Source: Paracoccaceae bacterium (GTDB taxonomy: Bacteria; Pseudomonadota; Alphaproteobacteria; Rhodobacterales; Rhodobacteraceae). Taken from it: a stretch of DNA of 26,731 nt. The stretch covers positions 1 to 26,731 of the forward strand of contig JALQUQ010000002.1 in assembly GCA_023263735.1 (NCBI GenBank), written 5' to 3'. The notes below the pieces were generated by a model. It made no database searches. It saw only the letters and a list, made by a program, of their open reading frames with translations, and was not told the origin of the DNA. A program made the position numbers and the translations under genes. Below are positions 1 to 7,646 of this stretch, piece after piece. Position 1 is the stretch's first letter. Each line of letters opens with the position of its first letter.

Positions 1-323
1 CCCCAAAACACCTTTTCCGGGGCCTTGAGCGCCGTGCCACCCGCCGCCAGCGCGGCGGTAAAGGCCGCGTCAACCTCGGCCGCGGTCGGAAAGTTCTGCG
101 CAAGGGTGATGGCCCCCGTGCCAAGCGCGGCACCGGGCCGCCCCTGATCTGCCGCCAGATCGGTCAGACCGAACAGCCCCAATACCGCGCCGTTCATCTG
201 AAAAAACGCAACGCCGTCCTGGCTTTGGCCATGTTCGATCCAGCCCAGCCGCGCATAGAACGCGCGCGCCGCCTTCAAATCCCTGACGCCCAGCGTGATC
301 AGGGTAACCCGTTGCAAGTTCAT
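1..323 (-). CDS. VOC-family (glyoxalase/bleomycin-resistance fold) protein, 3' part missing
   Basis: The reading frame runs from an ATG at 323 to the left window edge, giving about 107 residues without a stop. The N-terminus (MNLQRVTLITLGVRDLKAAR) followed by FYARLGW and a later VAFFQMNGAVLGLF has the beta-alpha-beta pattern of the vicinal oxygen chelate fold. Such proteins include glyoxalase I-like enzymes, dioxygenases and antibiotic-binding proteins. The substrate cannot be told from this fragment, and the metal ligands expected further along are not all in view. The ATG overlaps the recF stop codon by 4 nt (ATGA), so the gene is probably translated by coupling as the last or near-last gene of the dnaN-recF unit. 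The family call rests on pattern recognition only. Confidence 0.75.
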   Translation of the reverse strand, partial: MNLQRVTLITLGVRDLKAARAFYARLGWIEHGQSQDGVAFFQMNGAVLGLFGLTDLAADQGRPGAALGTGAITLAQNFPTAAEVDAAFTAALAAGGTALKAPEKVFW

Positions 324-1408
324 GACGTCACCTTTGAAACCCCATGGGAGTCAGACACGAAAAGCTGTTGTCCTCGGTCACCCAAGGCATCGAAAAGATT
401 GGCATCTGTTCCCGTCATCAGGGCCTGAGCCCCCAAGGCACAGATTTCATCATAAAGCGCTGCGCGCCGGGTTTCATCCAGATGGGCCGCCACCTCATCC
501 AGCAAAAGAATTGGGGCCATCTTGATGTCCTGCGCCAGAGCGCGCGCATTGGCCAGGATCAGGCTGATCAACAGGGCCTTTTGCTCTCCGGTCGAACATT
601 GGGCCGCGGGAACGCCTTTGGCAACAAAGGTCGCCGCCAAATCGGCGCGATGGGGCCCGACCAGCGTGCGCCCGGCCGCCATATCGCGGCGGCGGTTGCT
701 GGCCCAATGATGGCTCAGATCCTCAGGCTGCTCCTCCGCGGAAACGATCGTCAGCTCGGCCCGAGGAAACGTGGTCTCGGGCGTGGCTTGCGCCGTCCTC
801 AAGCGCGCCACGGCATCCGACCGGTTCAGGGTGATCTTTTCAGCGGCCTCGGCCATCTGCAGTTCCAAGGCGGCATACCAGTGGGGATCGCTGACCTGAT
901 CCTTGAGCAGGCGATTGCGATCCCGCATCGCCTTTTCATAGGCCAGAACCACCTCGCCATGATCTGGGGTAAAGCTCAGCGTCATGCGATCCAGAAACCG
1001 CCGACGGCCTTCCGCGGCTTCGATCCAAAGCCGGTCCATCGACGGAACCAGCCAAAGGATCCGCAGGATCCGGCCAAGCTGCGCCTGCGGGGTGCTCCGC
1101 TCATCGATGCGCACCGTTCGCGGCGCTCCGCCCTCGGCCCCGGTCTCGATGCTGTGGCTGCCCGCCAACCCCGTGACCTCGGCGCTGATTTTCCACCCCA
1201 AAGCCTCGGGGCGGCGGGCCAATTCTTCAGCCCCGGCCCGTCGCAGTCCGCGCCCGGGGGACAACAGGGAAACCGCTTCCAGAATATTGGTTTTCCCAGC
1301 CCCATTCGGCCCATACAGAGCGACCGGGCGGCCATCAAATTCAAGCCGCGTCACCCGATGGCTGCGAAAGTGCAAAAGGTTAAGCTGGGTGATCGCCAGA
1401 CCGCTCAC
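320..1408 (-). CDS. recF: DNA replication and repair protein RecF
   Basis: The 362-residue product has the RecF architecture, an SMC/ABC-type ATPase without a long coiled coil. Walker A is GPNGAGKT at residues 33-40, an ABC-signature region around STGEQKALL lies near 270, and Walker B is ILLLDEVAAHLDE at 300-312. RecF loads RecA with RecO and RecR at single-strand gaps. The start is GTG at 1408, with MSGLAITQLNLLHFRSH matching the usual N-terminus; a modest AAGG lies upstream. It follows dnaN after 94 bp that contain paired hairpins and overlaps the next gene by 4 nt. Length and order (dnaA-dnaN-recF) are normal for the family. Confidence 0.97.
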   Translation of the reverse strand: MSGLAITQLNLLHFRSHRVTRLEFDGRPVALYGPNGAGKTNILEAVSLLSPGRGLRRAGAEELARRPEALGWKISAEVTGLAGSHSIETGAEGGAPRTVRIDERSTPQAQLGRILRILWLVPSMDRLWIEAAEGRRRFLDRMTLSFTPDHGEVVLAYEKAMRDRNRLLKDQVSDPHWYAALELQMAEAAEKITLNRSDAVARLRTAQATPETTFPRAELTIVSAEEQPEDLSHHWASNRRRDMAAGRTLVGPHRADLAATFVAKGVPAAQCSTGEQKALLISLILANARALAQDIKMAPILLLDEVAAHLDETRRAALYDEICALGAQALMTGTDANLFDALGDRGQQLFVSDSHGVSKVTS

Positions 1409-1420
1409 GCCGAAAGGCCT

Positions 1421-1491
1421 TTATCTTGGCTGAAATATCCCGGGGGGCGGGCGATTTGTCTTGCAAATCGCCAAGGGGGGCAGCGCCCCCC
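1421..1491 (-). repeat. Paired-hairpin intergenic element between dnaN and recF
   Basis: Two perfect stem-loops sit side by side. GGCGATTTG at 1450-1458 pairs with CAAATCGCC at 1464-1472, and GGGGGGC at 1475-1481 pairs with GCCCCCC at 1485-1491. On the minus strand they are followed by CCCGGGATATTT and then GCCAAGATAAAGG. I recall this hairpin plus CCCGGGATATTT plus CAAGATGAA arrangement as a dispersed intergenic motif of Rhodobacterales genomes; that recollection is not proven by this window, which holds only one copy. No strong T-run follows, so it is not a standard intrinsic terminator. It may stabilise or separate the dnaN and recF messages. Confidence 0.55.
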
Positions 1492-1502
1492 ACTTTCGCC
1501 GG

Positions 1503-2621
1503 TCACACGCGCATCGGCATGACGACATAGATGGCGCTGGTGTCATTGCCCTCGCGCATCAGGGTCGGATCGCCCGAGGAGTTGAACAGGAACACGGCAT
1601 TCTCGCGGTCAACCTGGCTGGCGATTTCCAACAGGTATTTGGCGTTGAAGCCGATTTCCAGCCGATCATCGCCATAGGCCACGGCAAGCTCTTCCTCGGC
1701 CGCGCCAGAATCGGGGGAATTGACCGAAAGAACCAGACGATCTTCATCAAGGCTCAGTTTGACGGCGCGCGACCGTTCGCTTGAAACGGTGGCAACCCGG
1801 TCGACCGCTTTCGCGAATTCGCTGGCATCCACCTCAAGTCGGCGGGTGTTGCCCATCGGGATCACGCGCGTATAGTCCGGGAAGGTCCCGTCGATGACTT
1901 TCGAGGTCAGCGTGATGGCGGGGGTTGCAAAGCGCACCTTGGTCTCCGAGACTGAAACGGCAATCTCGGCTTCGTCATCGTCCAAGAGTTTGCGCAATTC
2001 GCCCACGGTCTTGCGCGGAACGATCACGCCGGGCATGCCTTGCGCCCCCTCCGGCAAAGGCGAGTCGATGCGGGCCAGACGGTGGCCATCGGTCGCAACG
2101 GCGCGCAATGCCGGTCCATCTTCGCCGGTTGCCACATGGAAATAGACACCGTTCAGATAATACCGGGTCTCTTCGGTGGAAATCGCGAATTTTGCCTTGT
2201 CGAACAAGCGGCGCAGCGTCGGCGCCGGGGCGGTAAAATTCGACACATATTCCGAGCTTGCCATCACCGGGAAATCTTCGCGCGGGAGGGTGGCAAGGCT
2301 AAAGGTCGAGCGGCCGGCGGTGATCGTCAGGCGGCCCGATGCCGGATCTTCGGACAGGTTGACAAGGGAGCCGTCGGGCAGTTTGCGCACGATATCGTGC
2401 AGCATCACCGCCGAAACAGTCGTCGCTCCGGCCCGTTCCACCTGCGCGGGGGCGCGGTCCACCACTTCGATATCCAGATCGGTGGCCCGGAACGATGCTT
2501 GCGCGCCATCGGCCTCGATCAGCACATTCGCAAGAATCGGGGTCGTGTTGCGGCGTTCGACAACAGATTGCGCTTGCGACAGGGCCTTGAGCAGGGTGCC
2601 ACGTTCAATCGAAAGCTTCAT
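1503..2621 (-). CDS. dnaN: DNA polymerase III beta subunit (sliding clamp)
   Basis: The 372-residue product matches DnaN over its whole length. It begins MKLSIERGTLLKALSQAQSV, has the domain-1 segment RRNTTPILANVLIEA, the middle DGTFPDYTRVIP segment near residue 240, and ends VYVVMPMRV-like (IYVVMPMRV), the usual C-terminal strand of domain 3. The dimeric ring tethers polymerase III and recruits DnaE, MutS, Hda-type proteins and others. Start ATG at 2621 has a GGAAG ribosome site 4 nt upstream. It is separated from dnaA by 183 bp that contain a dnaA terminator and therefore probably has its own promoter. Three-domain length is standard. Confidence 0.98.
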   Translation of the reverse strand: MKLSIERGTLLKALSQAQSVVERRNTTPILANVLIEADGAQASFRATDLDIEVVDRAPAQVERAGATTVSAVMLHDIVRKLPDGSLVNLSEDPASGRLTITAGRSTFSLATLPREDFPVMASSEYVSNFTAPAPTLRRLFDKAKFAISTEETRYYLNGVYFHVATGEDGPALRAVATDGHRLARIDSPLPEGAQGMPGVIVPRKTVGELRKLLDDDEAEIAVSVSETKVRFATPAITLTSKVIDGTFPDYTRVIPMGNTRRLEVDASEFAKAVDRVATVSSERSRAVKLSLDEDRLVLSVNSPDSGAAEEELAVAYGDDRLEIGFNAKYLLEIASQVDRENAVFLFNSSGDPTLMREGNDTSAIYVVMPMRV

Positions 2622-2739
2622 TCTTCCATCCCCTCATCGGGCCACAGGGACGCCGACTTTATCCGGCTTTTGCCGGTTCACAACAGTTTGTTGCGACATT
2701 GTGTGGCTTTCAGGCCAAGGTCAAGGGTGCCCCGCGCCG

Positions 2740-2768
2740 ACAAAACCCGCACGCCCGCCAAGTGCGGG
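2740..2768 (-). terminator. Probable intrinsic terminator after dnaA
   Basis: Read on the minus strand, CCCGCAC (2767-2761) and GTGCGGG (2751-2745) form a 7-bp GC-rich stem around a 9-nt loop, followed at once by TTTTGT. It lies 37 nt beyond the dnaA stop codon and suggests that dnaN is transcribed mainly from its own promoter within 2622-2740. Confidence 0.7.
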
Positions 2769-2804
2769 GTTTCTGCACGGGTTTTGGACAGGCGCCCTCC
2801 GCAA

Positions 2805-4178
2805 TCAGCCTTGCAGAAGACGTTTCAACATCTGAACGTCATCGGCCAATTGGCTGTCGGCGGACATCAGTTCTTCGATCTTGCGCACACCATGCATGAT
2901 GGTCGTATGATCGCGGCCACCAAACCGGCGCCCGATATCGGGCAGCGACCGATTGGTCAGTTGCTTGGCCAGATACATTGCCACCTGACGCGGGCGCGCG
3001 ATGGTGCGCAGGCGTTTCGGTCCGATCATATCGGACAGGCGCACGTTGTAATGTTCGGCCACCTTGCGCTGGATTTCTTCGACCGTCAGACGTTTGTCAG
3101 AGGCGCGGAGAATATCCGACAGGCATTCCTGAACCAGATCATGGTTGATTTCCCGACCGACGAGGCTTGCAAAGGCGAAGAGTCGCATCAGCGCGCCTTC
3201 CAGCACGCGGACGTTGGTCGTGATGCGGTGAGCAAGGAATTCAAGCACACCATTGCCAATCGTCAGCCCGCGATACTGGGTCTTGTACTGCTCAACCTTG
3301 GCCTGCAGGATGCCCAGACGCAATTCGTAATCGGTGGGATGCAGGTCAACGACAAGACCCGATTGCAGTCGCGACCGAATCCGTTCTTCTAGATCCTTGA
3401 TTTCCCCCGGCGCGCGGTCAGCCGAGATCACGATCTGTTTGTTCTGATCCACCAGCGCATTGAAGGTGTGGAAGAATTCTTCTTGGGTCGAATCCTTGCC
3501 CGCGATGAATTGGACGTCATCCACCATCAAAACATCGACTGACCGGAACAGGGATTTGAAATCCATGATCTGCTTGTCGCGCAGAGCTTGCACAAAGCGA
3601 TACATGAATTGCTCGGCCGACAGATACAGCACGCGCAATTCCGGATGCTTGGCCCGCAATTCATGCGCGATTGCGTGCATCAGGTGCGTTTTCCCAAGAC
3701 CGACGCCCCCGTAAAGGAACAGCGGGTTGAAAGTCGCTGGGCCGCCCTCGGCCACACGGCGGGCGGCGGCATGGGCCAATTCGTTCGGTTTGCCGACGAC
3801 AAAACTGTCAAAGGTAAACCGCGCCTCAAGCTGGGCTCCGCTCACCTCTTCCGATGCGGCGGGCCGTGCGGCGGCTTTGGGTTCAACCTGTACTTTCACC
3901 GGGGCCTTAGCCGCAGCGGGCGCGGGGCGCCTTACGGCATCGGCGACCGAAAATTCGATTCGTTCGACAACTTGGCCGGATTGGCGCAGTTGGCCGCGGA
4001 TATGGTCTGCGAAGTTCCGCGAAACCCAGTCACCAAAAAAGGTGGTCGGCACTTCGAATTGTGCAACCCCGTTTTTCAGATCAGAAAATTTGAGGGGCTC
4101 GATCCACGTGGCATAATTGCTTTTGCCGACGCGCTTGATGAGTTGTTCTCGAACCTGTCCCCAAGTGTCATTCGTCAT
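2805..4178 (-). CDS. dnaA: Chromosomal replication initiator DnaA
   Basis: The 457-residue protein begins MTNDTWGQVREQLIKRVGKS, the usual domain I start of alphaproteobacterial DnaA. Domain I covers about 1-80 (W26 and the KNGVAQFEVPT strand), a variable Ala/Pro/Lys linker covers 80-115, and the AAA+ domain follows with Walker A GGVGLGKT (157-164), Walker B VLMVDDVQF (216-224) and sensor-1 ISADRAP (251-257). Domain IV carries the DNA-binding signature GRDHTTIMHG at 421-430. The frame stays open upstream to 4391, but that extension has no family similarity, so the ATG at 4178 is chosen. Upstream 4179-4690 has terminator-like hairpins, implying a promoter close to the gene or readthrough control. 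Confidence 0.98.
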   Translation of the reverse strand: MTNDTWGQVREQLIKRVGKSNYATWIEPLKFSDLKNGVAQFEVPTTFFGDWVSRNFADHIRGQLRQSGQVVERIEFSVADAVRRPAPAAAKAPVKVQVEPKAAARPAASEEVSGAQLEARFTFDSFVVGKPNELAHAAARRVAEGGPATFNPLFLYGGVGLGKTHLMHAIAHELRAKHPELRVLYLSAEQFMYRFVQALRDKQIMDFKSLFRSVDVLMVDDVQFIAGKDSTQEEFFHTFNALVDQNKQIVISADRAPGEIKDLEERIRSRLQSGLVVDLHPTDYELRLGILQAKVEQYKTQYRGLTIGNGVLEFLAHRITTNVRVLEGALMRLFAFASLVGREINHDLVQECLSDILRASDKRLTVEEIQRKVAEHYNVRLSDMIGPKRLRTIARPRQVAMYLAKQLTNRSLPDIGRRFGGRDHTTIMHGVRKIEELMSADSQLADDVQMLKRLLQG

Positions 4179-4325
4179 TCCCGCTGACCCGTTTTTTGTT
4201 ATGGCCGATTTGTCAAAGGGACCAATATCCCAACACATACTTTCACGCGCGACAGCCCTCATCTGGCGGCGACAGATACTCCCCAGTACCTGCCCGAGCT
4301 TAACGCCCGGTCGCCGACAAGACAC

Positions 4326-4357
4326 AAGAAAAGGCGACAGAAAAAGACTCTGTCGCC
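4326..4357 (-). terminator. Intrinsic terminator-like hairpin upstream of dnaA
   Basis: On the minus strand GGCGACAG (4357-4350) and CTGTCGCC (4340-4333) form a perfect 8-bp stem with a 9-nt loop, followed by TTTTCTT (4332-4326). It has all the parts of a rho-independent terminator but lies in the leader region 150 nt before the dnaA start, with no protein gene ending nearby. Confidence 0.7.
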
Positions 4358-4409
4358 CCAGCCACCTGATCGGCGCCGAATCTGGCATCAATCAAGCAAC
4401 TCATTGACC

Positions 4410-4458
4410 AAAAACGAAATTCCGGAGTTCAGCTGGCAGCATCCCTTACGGAGTTTCG
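4410..4458 (-). terminator. Second terminator-like hairpin in the rpsT-dnaA gap
   Basis: On the minus strand CGAAACTCCG (4458-4449) pairs with CGGAATTTCG (4424-4415): nine of ten positions match, with one internal C/A mismatch. The apex is 24 nt and a run of five T follows (4414-4410). The stem is less GC-rich than the one at 4333-4357, so it may be a weaker terminator or an internal stem of the same RNA. Confidence 0.45.
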
Positions 4459-4504
4459 ATCCAGTTTCGTCGTGTCCCCCAAGACGAAGGTGAATCGCCT
4501 GATG

Positions 4505-4534
4505 ACCGTAGCAACTGGGCAGAGGGCTTTTCAA
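4505..4534 (-). promoter_or_regulatory. Possible sigma-70-type promoter for the candidate RNA
   Basis: TTGAAA and TACGGT on the minus strand are spaced by 18 bp. The -35 is good and the -10 is poor. It is placed mainly because it sits just ahead of the hairpin series at 4488-4326; it could equally serve the dnaA transcript with readthrough. Confidence 0.25.
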
Positions 4535-4639
4535 TCGAACTATCCGGTTGACAGGGATTTGATGAAAGCGAATCCCAAGGCTCTGGCAATTCGGCAACGC
4601 AGGCCGCGGAAAGTCCAAGAAATTGTGGATGTACGAATG

Positions 4640-4664
4640 AAAAAATGCCCGCCAGTGGCGGGCA
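4640..4664 (-). terminator. Intrinsic terminator of rpsT
   Basis: TGCCCGCC (4646-4653) and GGCGGGCA (4657-4664) form a perfect 8-bp stem with a 3-nt loop. On the minus strand it is followed by a run of T (4645-4640). It lies 26 nt beyond the rpsT stop codon and should end that transcript before the rpsT-dnaA gap. Confidence 0.9.
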
Positions 4665-4690
4665 CTCTTGACACAGAAATGTCAGACGAC

Positions 4691-4966
4691 TCAGGCCGAA
4701 GGAGCGGTCAGCGACTTCACGCGCGAGGCAAGGCGCGACACTTTGCGCGACGCCGTGTTCTTGTGCATGACGCCCTTGGTCACACCGCGCATCAGTTCCG
4801 GCTGTGCGTTTTTCAGAGCTTCGGCAGCGGCTGCTGCGTCGCCCGAAGCCAGAGCTTCTTCGACTTTGCGGATATAGGTGCGGATACGCGAACGACGCGC
4901 CTTGTTCACGGCATAGCGTGCAATGGACTGGCGGGCGCGTTTTTTGGACTGTTCAGTATTTGCCAT
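4691..4966 (-). CDS. rpsT: Small ribosomal subunit protein bS20
   Basis: The 91-residue basic helical protein starts [20 protein letters not shown], with later [15 protein letters not shown], both typical of bS20, which binds 16S rRNA early in 30S assembly. The length is within the usual 85-95 residues. The start ATG at 4966 leaves the conserved MAN-N-terminus. It is flanked by a strong terminator downstream and about 150 bp upstream with a possible promoter, so it is probably a single-gene transcript, as is common for rpsT. Lys/Arg/Ala content and lack of any catalytic motif fit this assignment. Confidence 0.97.
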   Translation of the reverse strand: MANTEQSKKRARQSIARYAVNKARRSRIRTYIRKVEEALASGDAAAAAEALKNAQPELMRGVTKGVMHKNTASRKVSRLASRVKSLTAPSA

Positions 4967-5083
4967 GGGCGATCTCGATCTCTTCAGGTCTATGGTTCAA
5001 GTGCACGATAGACCGAATTCGCCGCCCCAAAAGGAACGGACTCGATTCTTGCCAAAGCGGGCCCACGCGCATGTATGGCGGGG

Positions 5084-5111
5084 CGTATACGTCATCAGGA
5101 CGGAAATGCAA
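5084..5111 (-). promoter_or_regulatory. Possible rpsT promoter
   Basis: On the minus strand TTGCAT (5111-5106) and TATACG (5089-5084) are separated by 16 bp. This would give a leader of roughly 110 nt before the rpsT start at 4966. The remaining gap 4967-5083 shows no other clear signal. Confidence 0.35.
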
Positions 5112-5119
5112 ACAGGAAA

Positions 5120-5893
5120 TCAGCGATCGCGGAACTGCGGTTGGCGCTTTTCCATAAAGGCGGCCATGCCCTCTTTCTGGTCTTCGGTCGCGAACATGGC
5201 ATGGAACATCCGGCGCTCGAACAAGAGGCCGCTGTTCAGATCGCCTTGCGAGACATTCACGCATTCCTTGACCGCAGCCGTTGTTACCATCGATTTTTCG
5301 ACGATCTTCTGCGCGATCTTCATGGTTTCGGCCAACAGATCCTTGGCGGGGAAGACACGGCTGACAAGGCCTGCGCGCTCGGCTTCGGCCGAATCCATGA
5401 AGCGGCCGGTCAGGTGCATATCCATCGATTTGGATTTGCCCACGAGTCGCGTCAGGCGTTGCGTTCCGCCCATGCCAGCCACGATCCCGAGGTTGATTTC
5501 GGGCTGGCCGAATTTGGCCGTATCGGCGCAGACGATGAAATCGCACAGCATCGCCAATTCACAGCCGCCGCCCAGACAATAGCCGGAAACCGCGGCGATG
5601 ATCGGCTTTCTTAGGCGCATGATCTGTTCGGTTTCGCTTCCGTACAGGTCGTCGAACAGAATCTCGGTATAGGTCTTGTCAGCAATTTCCTTGACGTCGG
5701 CACCGGCGGCAAAGGCCTTGTCCGATCCGGTCAGAACGATGCACCGCGTGTTGATGTCTTTTTCCGCCGCGACCAAGGCCTGCACCAATTCCTGCATCAG
5801 CTTTTGGTTCAAGGCATTCAAGGCCTCGGGCCGGTTAAGCCGGATCAAGGTCACGTAATCTTCGACCTGCACGATCAGCGTATCATAGGCCAT
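5120..5893 (-). CDS. Enoyl-CoA hydratase (crotonase family)
   Basis: The 257-residue protein has the crotonase fold and the two catalytic glutamates of true enoyl-CoA hydratases: E112 in GGGCELAMLCD and E132 in FGQPEINLG, followed by GMGGTQRLTRLVGK. The oxyanion-hole segment FAAGADVKEI lies at 61-70. It should hydrate short-chain trans-2-enoyl-CoA in beta-oxidation or amino-acid degradation in the cytoplasm. Similarity to mitochondrial short-chain ECHS1 is strong by eye. It starts at ATG 5893 and follows mutM by 61 bp, so the two may be co-transcribed. This mutM-hydratase-rpsT-dnaA order is one I associate with Rhodobacteraceae. The exact substrate range and the name (fadB1, ech or paaF) cannot be settled here. 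Confidence 0.93.
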   Translation of the reverse strand: MAYDTLIVQVEDYVTLIRLNRPEALNALNQKLMQELVQALVAAEKDINTRCIVLTGSDKAFAAGADVKEIADKTYTEILFDDLYGSETEQIMRLRKPIIAAVSGYCLGGGCELAMLCDFIVCADTAKFGQPEINLGIVAGMGGTQRLTRLVGKSKSMDMHLTGRFMDSAEAERAGLVSRVFPAKDLLAETMKIAQKIVEKSMVTTAAVKECVNVSQGDLNSGLLFERRMFHAMFATEDQKEGMAAFMEKRQPQFRDR

Positions 5894-5954
5894 GTGGCGC
5901 CCCCAAGCGGTTCACAGTCGGGTGACTCCTAGCACCATTCCCGGCTTTGGCAAG

Positions 5955-6806
5955 TCACTGCTGGCATCGGGGGCAATAGAATGTCGACCGCCCTGACTGC
6001 ACCATTCGGGCAATTGTTCCGTCACAACCAGGCGTCAGACAGGGGGCATCCTCGCGATCATATACCTGAAAGCTGTGCTGAAAATATCCAAGCTCTCCAG
6101 AAGCTTGACGGAAGTCGCGGAGTGAGCTTCCCCCCGAGTCAATGGCCTCGGTCAAGACGTCGCGAATGATGGTGGTCAGGCGCGAAACCTCTGTTGCGGT
6201 CATTTGTCCGGCCAATCGGTCAGGTTTGATCCCTGCACGATAAAGCGCCTCGCACACATAGATATTGCCCAATCCTGCAACAATTGACTGATCCAGCAGC
6301 GCCGATTTGATCGGGGTGCGCCGGTCGCGCAGCCGCGCCGCCAGATAGGTGTCGTGAAACGCATTGCCCAAGGGTTCGGGGCCCAGATTGGCCAACAAGG
6401 GATGATGTTCGGCCCGGGCGGTTTCAATCAGGTCCATCGCGCCAAACCGTCGTGGGTCGTTGAAGGTGACCCTTGCCCCGCCTTCCATGTCAAAGACCAC
6501 ATGATCGTGCTTTTGCGGAGCCGGGTGGGCGTGGTGAAACTGCCCGATCTGCGTGCCCGATATCAACATCCGCCCCGACATGCCCAAATGGATCAGCAAG
6601 GTCTCTTGAGACGAAAGGTCGGCAAGGATGTATTTTGACCGACGCCGCAGCCCTAGAACGCGGGTGCCGTTCAGTCGTTCTGCCATGCGTTCGGGAAAGG
6701 GCCAGCGCAAATCGGGCCGATTGATCTGCGCTGAAAGGATGATCTTGCCCTCCATCACGGGCAAAAGTCCGGTGCGAACGGTTTCAACCTCGGGCAGTTC
6801 GGGCAT
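5955..6806 (-). CDS. mutM: Formamidopyrimidine-DNA glycosylase (Fpg/MutM)
   Basis: The 283-residue enzyme starts [20 protein letters not shown]: after Met removal the N-terminal proline is the Schiff-base nucleophile and E3 is the second catalytic residue. It removes 8-oxoguanine and formamidopyrimidines and nicks the abasic site. The helix-two-turn-helix region is around [20 protein letters not shown], and the C-terminal zinc finger has C256, C261, C278 and C281. The frame continues open far upstream (to 8522), but only because it runs antisense to ubiE/ubiB; the family N-terminus fixes the start at 6806. It is divergent from ubiE across an 87-bp promoter region. Confidence 0.97.
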   Translation of the reverse strand: MPELPEVETVRTGLLPVMEGKIILSAQINRPDLRWPFPERMAERLNGTRVLGLRRRSKYILADLSSQETLLIHLGMSGRMLISGTQIGQFHHAHPAPQKHDHVVFDMEGGARVTFNDPRRFGAMDLIETARAEHHPLLANLGPEPLGNAFHDTYLAARLRDRRTPIKSALLDQSIVAGLGNIYVCEALYRAGIKPDRLAGQMTATEVSRLTTIIRDVLTEAIDSGGSSLRDFRQASGELGYFQHSFQVYDREDAPCLTPGCDGTIARMVQSGRSTFYCPRCQQ

Positions 6807-6835
6807 GGTTTCCCCAAAATGGACAGGGTGGCGCA

Positions 6836-6863
6836 TTGCAGATGCACCAATGCGGCCTATAAG
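6836..6863 (+). promoter_or_regulatory. Possible ubiE promoter
   Basis: TTGCAG (6836-6841) and TATAAG (6858-6863) are separated by 16 bp, placing the start of transcription about 20-25 nt before the ubiE ATG. It lies in the mutM-ubiE divergent gap. Confidence 0.4.
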
Positions 6864-6893
6864 AAGGCTCTGATGTAACAAAGGGCAAGGCCC

Positions 6894-7646
6894 ATGACCG
6901 ACGAAAACCAGTCCACCACGCATTTCGGAAACCAGACCGTACCCGAAAGTGAAAAGGCCGGAATGGTCCATGGGGTCTTTACCAGCGTGGCCAGCAAATA
7001 CGACATCATGAATGACCTGATGTCGGGCGGGGTCCATCGGCTCTGGAAAGATGCCATGATGGATTGGCTGGCCCCGCGTGCGGGTCAACGACTGCTGGAC
7101 GTTGCTGGGGGAACGGGGGATGTCTCGTTCCGGTTTTTGGGCCGTGCGCCTTCGGCGCGGGCCGTCGTCTGCGACATGACGGAATCCATGCTGATTGCCG
7201 GGCGCAAACGCGCCGAGGCGGATCATCTGGCCGAACGGCTCGATTGGGTGGTGGGCGATGCGATGGCCCTTCCCTTTGAAAGCAACAGCTTTGATGTTTA
7301 TACGATCAGCTTTGGTATCCGGAATGTGACGCGCGTTCAGGATGCCCTGAATGAGGCTTATCGCGTCTTGCGCCCCGGTGGGCGGCTGATGGTGCTGGAG
7401 TTCAGCCAGATCCCCAATGAGCTGATGCAAAAAGCCTATGACCTGTATTCGTTCAATGTGATTCCGCTGATGGGGCAGATCGTGGCGGGGGACCGCCACA
7501 GCTATCAGTATCTGGTCGAATCCATTCGCAAATTCCCGGATCAGGAGACATTCGCCAGCATGATCCGCCGGGCAGGGTTTGAACAGGTGAAGTACCGCAA
7601 TCTGACGATGGGCGTCGCGGCCCTGCATTCCGGGTGGAAAATCTAA
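6894..7646 (+). CDS. ubiE: Demethylmenaquinone/ubiquinone C-methyltransferase UbiE
   Basis: The 250-residue class I SAM-dependent methyltransferase has the UbiE/COQ5 signature [17 protein letters not shown] (36-52), the SAM-binding motif [10 protein letters not shown] (67-76), and later [15 protein letters not shown]. In Rhodobacteraceae, where ubiquinone is the main quinone, it should methylate the C-2 position of the benzoquinol ring. It starts at ATG 6894 with AAGGGC a few bases upstream. Its TAA stop directly abuts the GTG of ubiB with no gap, so the two are a translationally linked pair, as in many alphaproteobacteria. A conserved [18 protein letters not shown] segment near the C-terminus supports the call. 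Confidence 0.97.
   Translation: MTDENQSTTHFGNQTVPESEKAGMVHGVFTSVASKYDIMNDLMSGGVHRLWKDAMMDWLAPRAGQRLLDVAGGTGDVSFRFLGRAPSARAVVCDMTESMLIAGRKRAEADHLAERLDWVVGDAMALPFESNSFDVYTISFGIRNVTRVQDALNEAYRVLRPGGRLMVLEFSQIPNELMQKAYDLYSFNVIPLMGQIVAGDRHSYQYLVESIRKFPDQETFASMIRRAGFEQVKYRNLTMGVAALHSGWKI

Larger units (their letters stand above)
4326..4498 (-). ncRNA. Candidate small RNA or dnaA leader RNA
   Basis: No protein gene is supported in 4179-4690. On the minus strand a possible promoter (TTGAAA at 4534-4529, 18-bp spacer, TACGGT at 4510-4505) would start transcription near 4498. Downstream come a TTCGTC/GACGAA hairpin (4488-4483 with 4471-4466), the stem-loop with a T-run at 4458-4410, and the strong terminator hairpin at 4357-4326. 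The predicted product would be about 90 nt if it ended at the first T-run or about 170 nt at the second. Between this unit and rpsT lies the rpsT terminator, so it is not simply rpsT 3' UTR. I do not recognise a known RNA family. The promoter assignment is weak. Confidence 0.4.

Noticed and set aside
1421..1491. CRISPR repeat or intrinsic terminator for dnaN
   Set aside because: There is a single copy without regular spacers, and the stems are not followed by a T-run on the minus strand.
344..1522. Long plus-strand open frame (392 codons) opposite recF
   Set aside because: It is antisense to a certain recF; its composition (Arg, Gln, Gly, His rich) is typical of a GC-rich shadow frame.
2040..3392. 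Long plus-strand open frame (450 codons) opposite dnaN and dnaA
   Set aside because: It crosses two certain genes and their intergenic gap with no family similarity.
4179..4391. 71-residue N-terminal extension of DnaA
   Set aside because: The sequence before MTNDTW has no DnaA similarity and includes the leader region; the ATG at 4178 fits the family.
4388..4618. A 76-codon minus-strand open frame in the rpsT-dnaA gap
   Set aside because: It overlaps the hairpin series, has no recognisable similarity and no convincing ribosome site; structured RNA explains the region better.
4179..4690. Chromosome origin (oriC) next to dnaA
   Set aside because: Only one weak DnaA-box-like 9-mer and no AT-rich unwinding tract were found.
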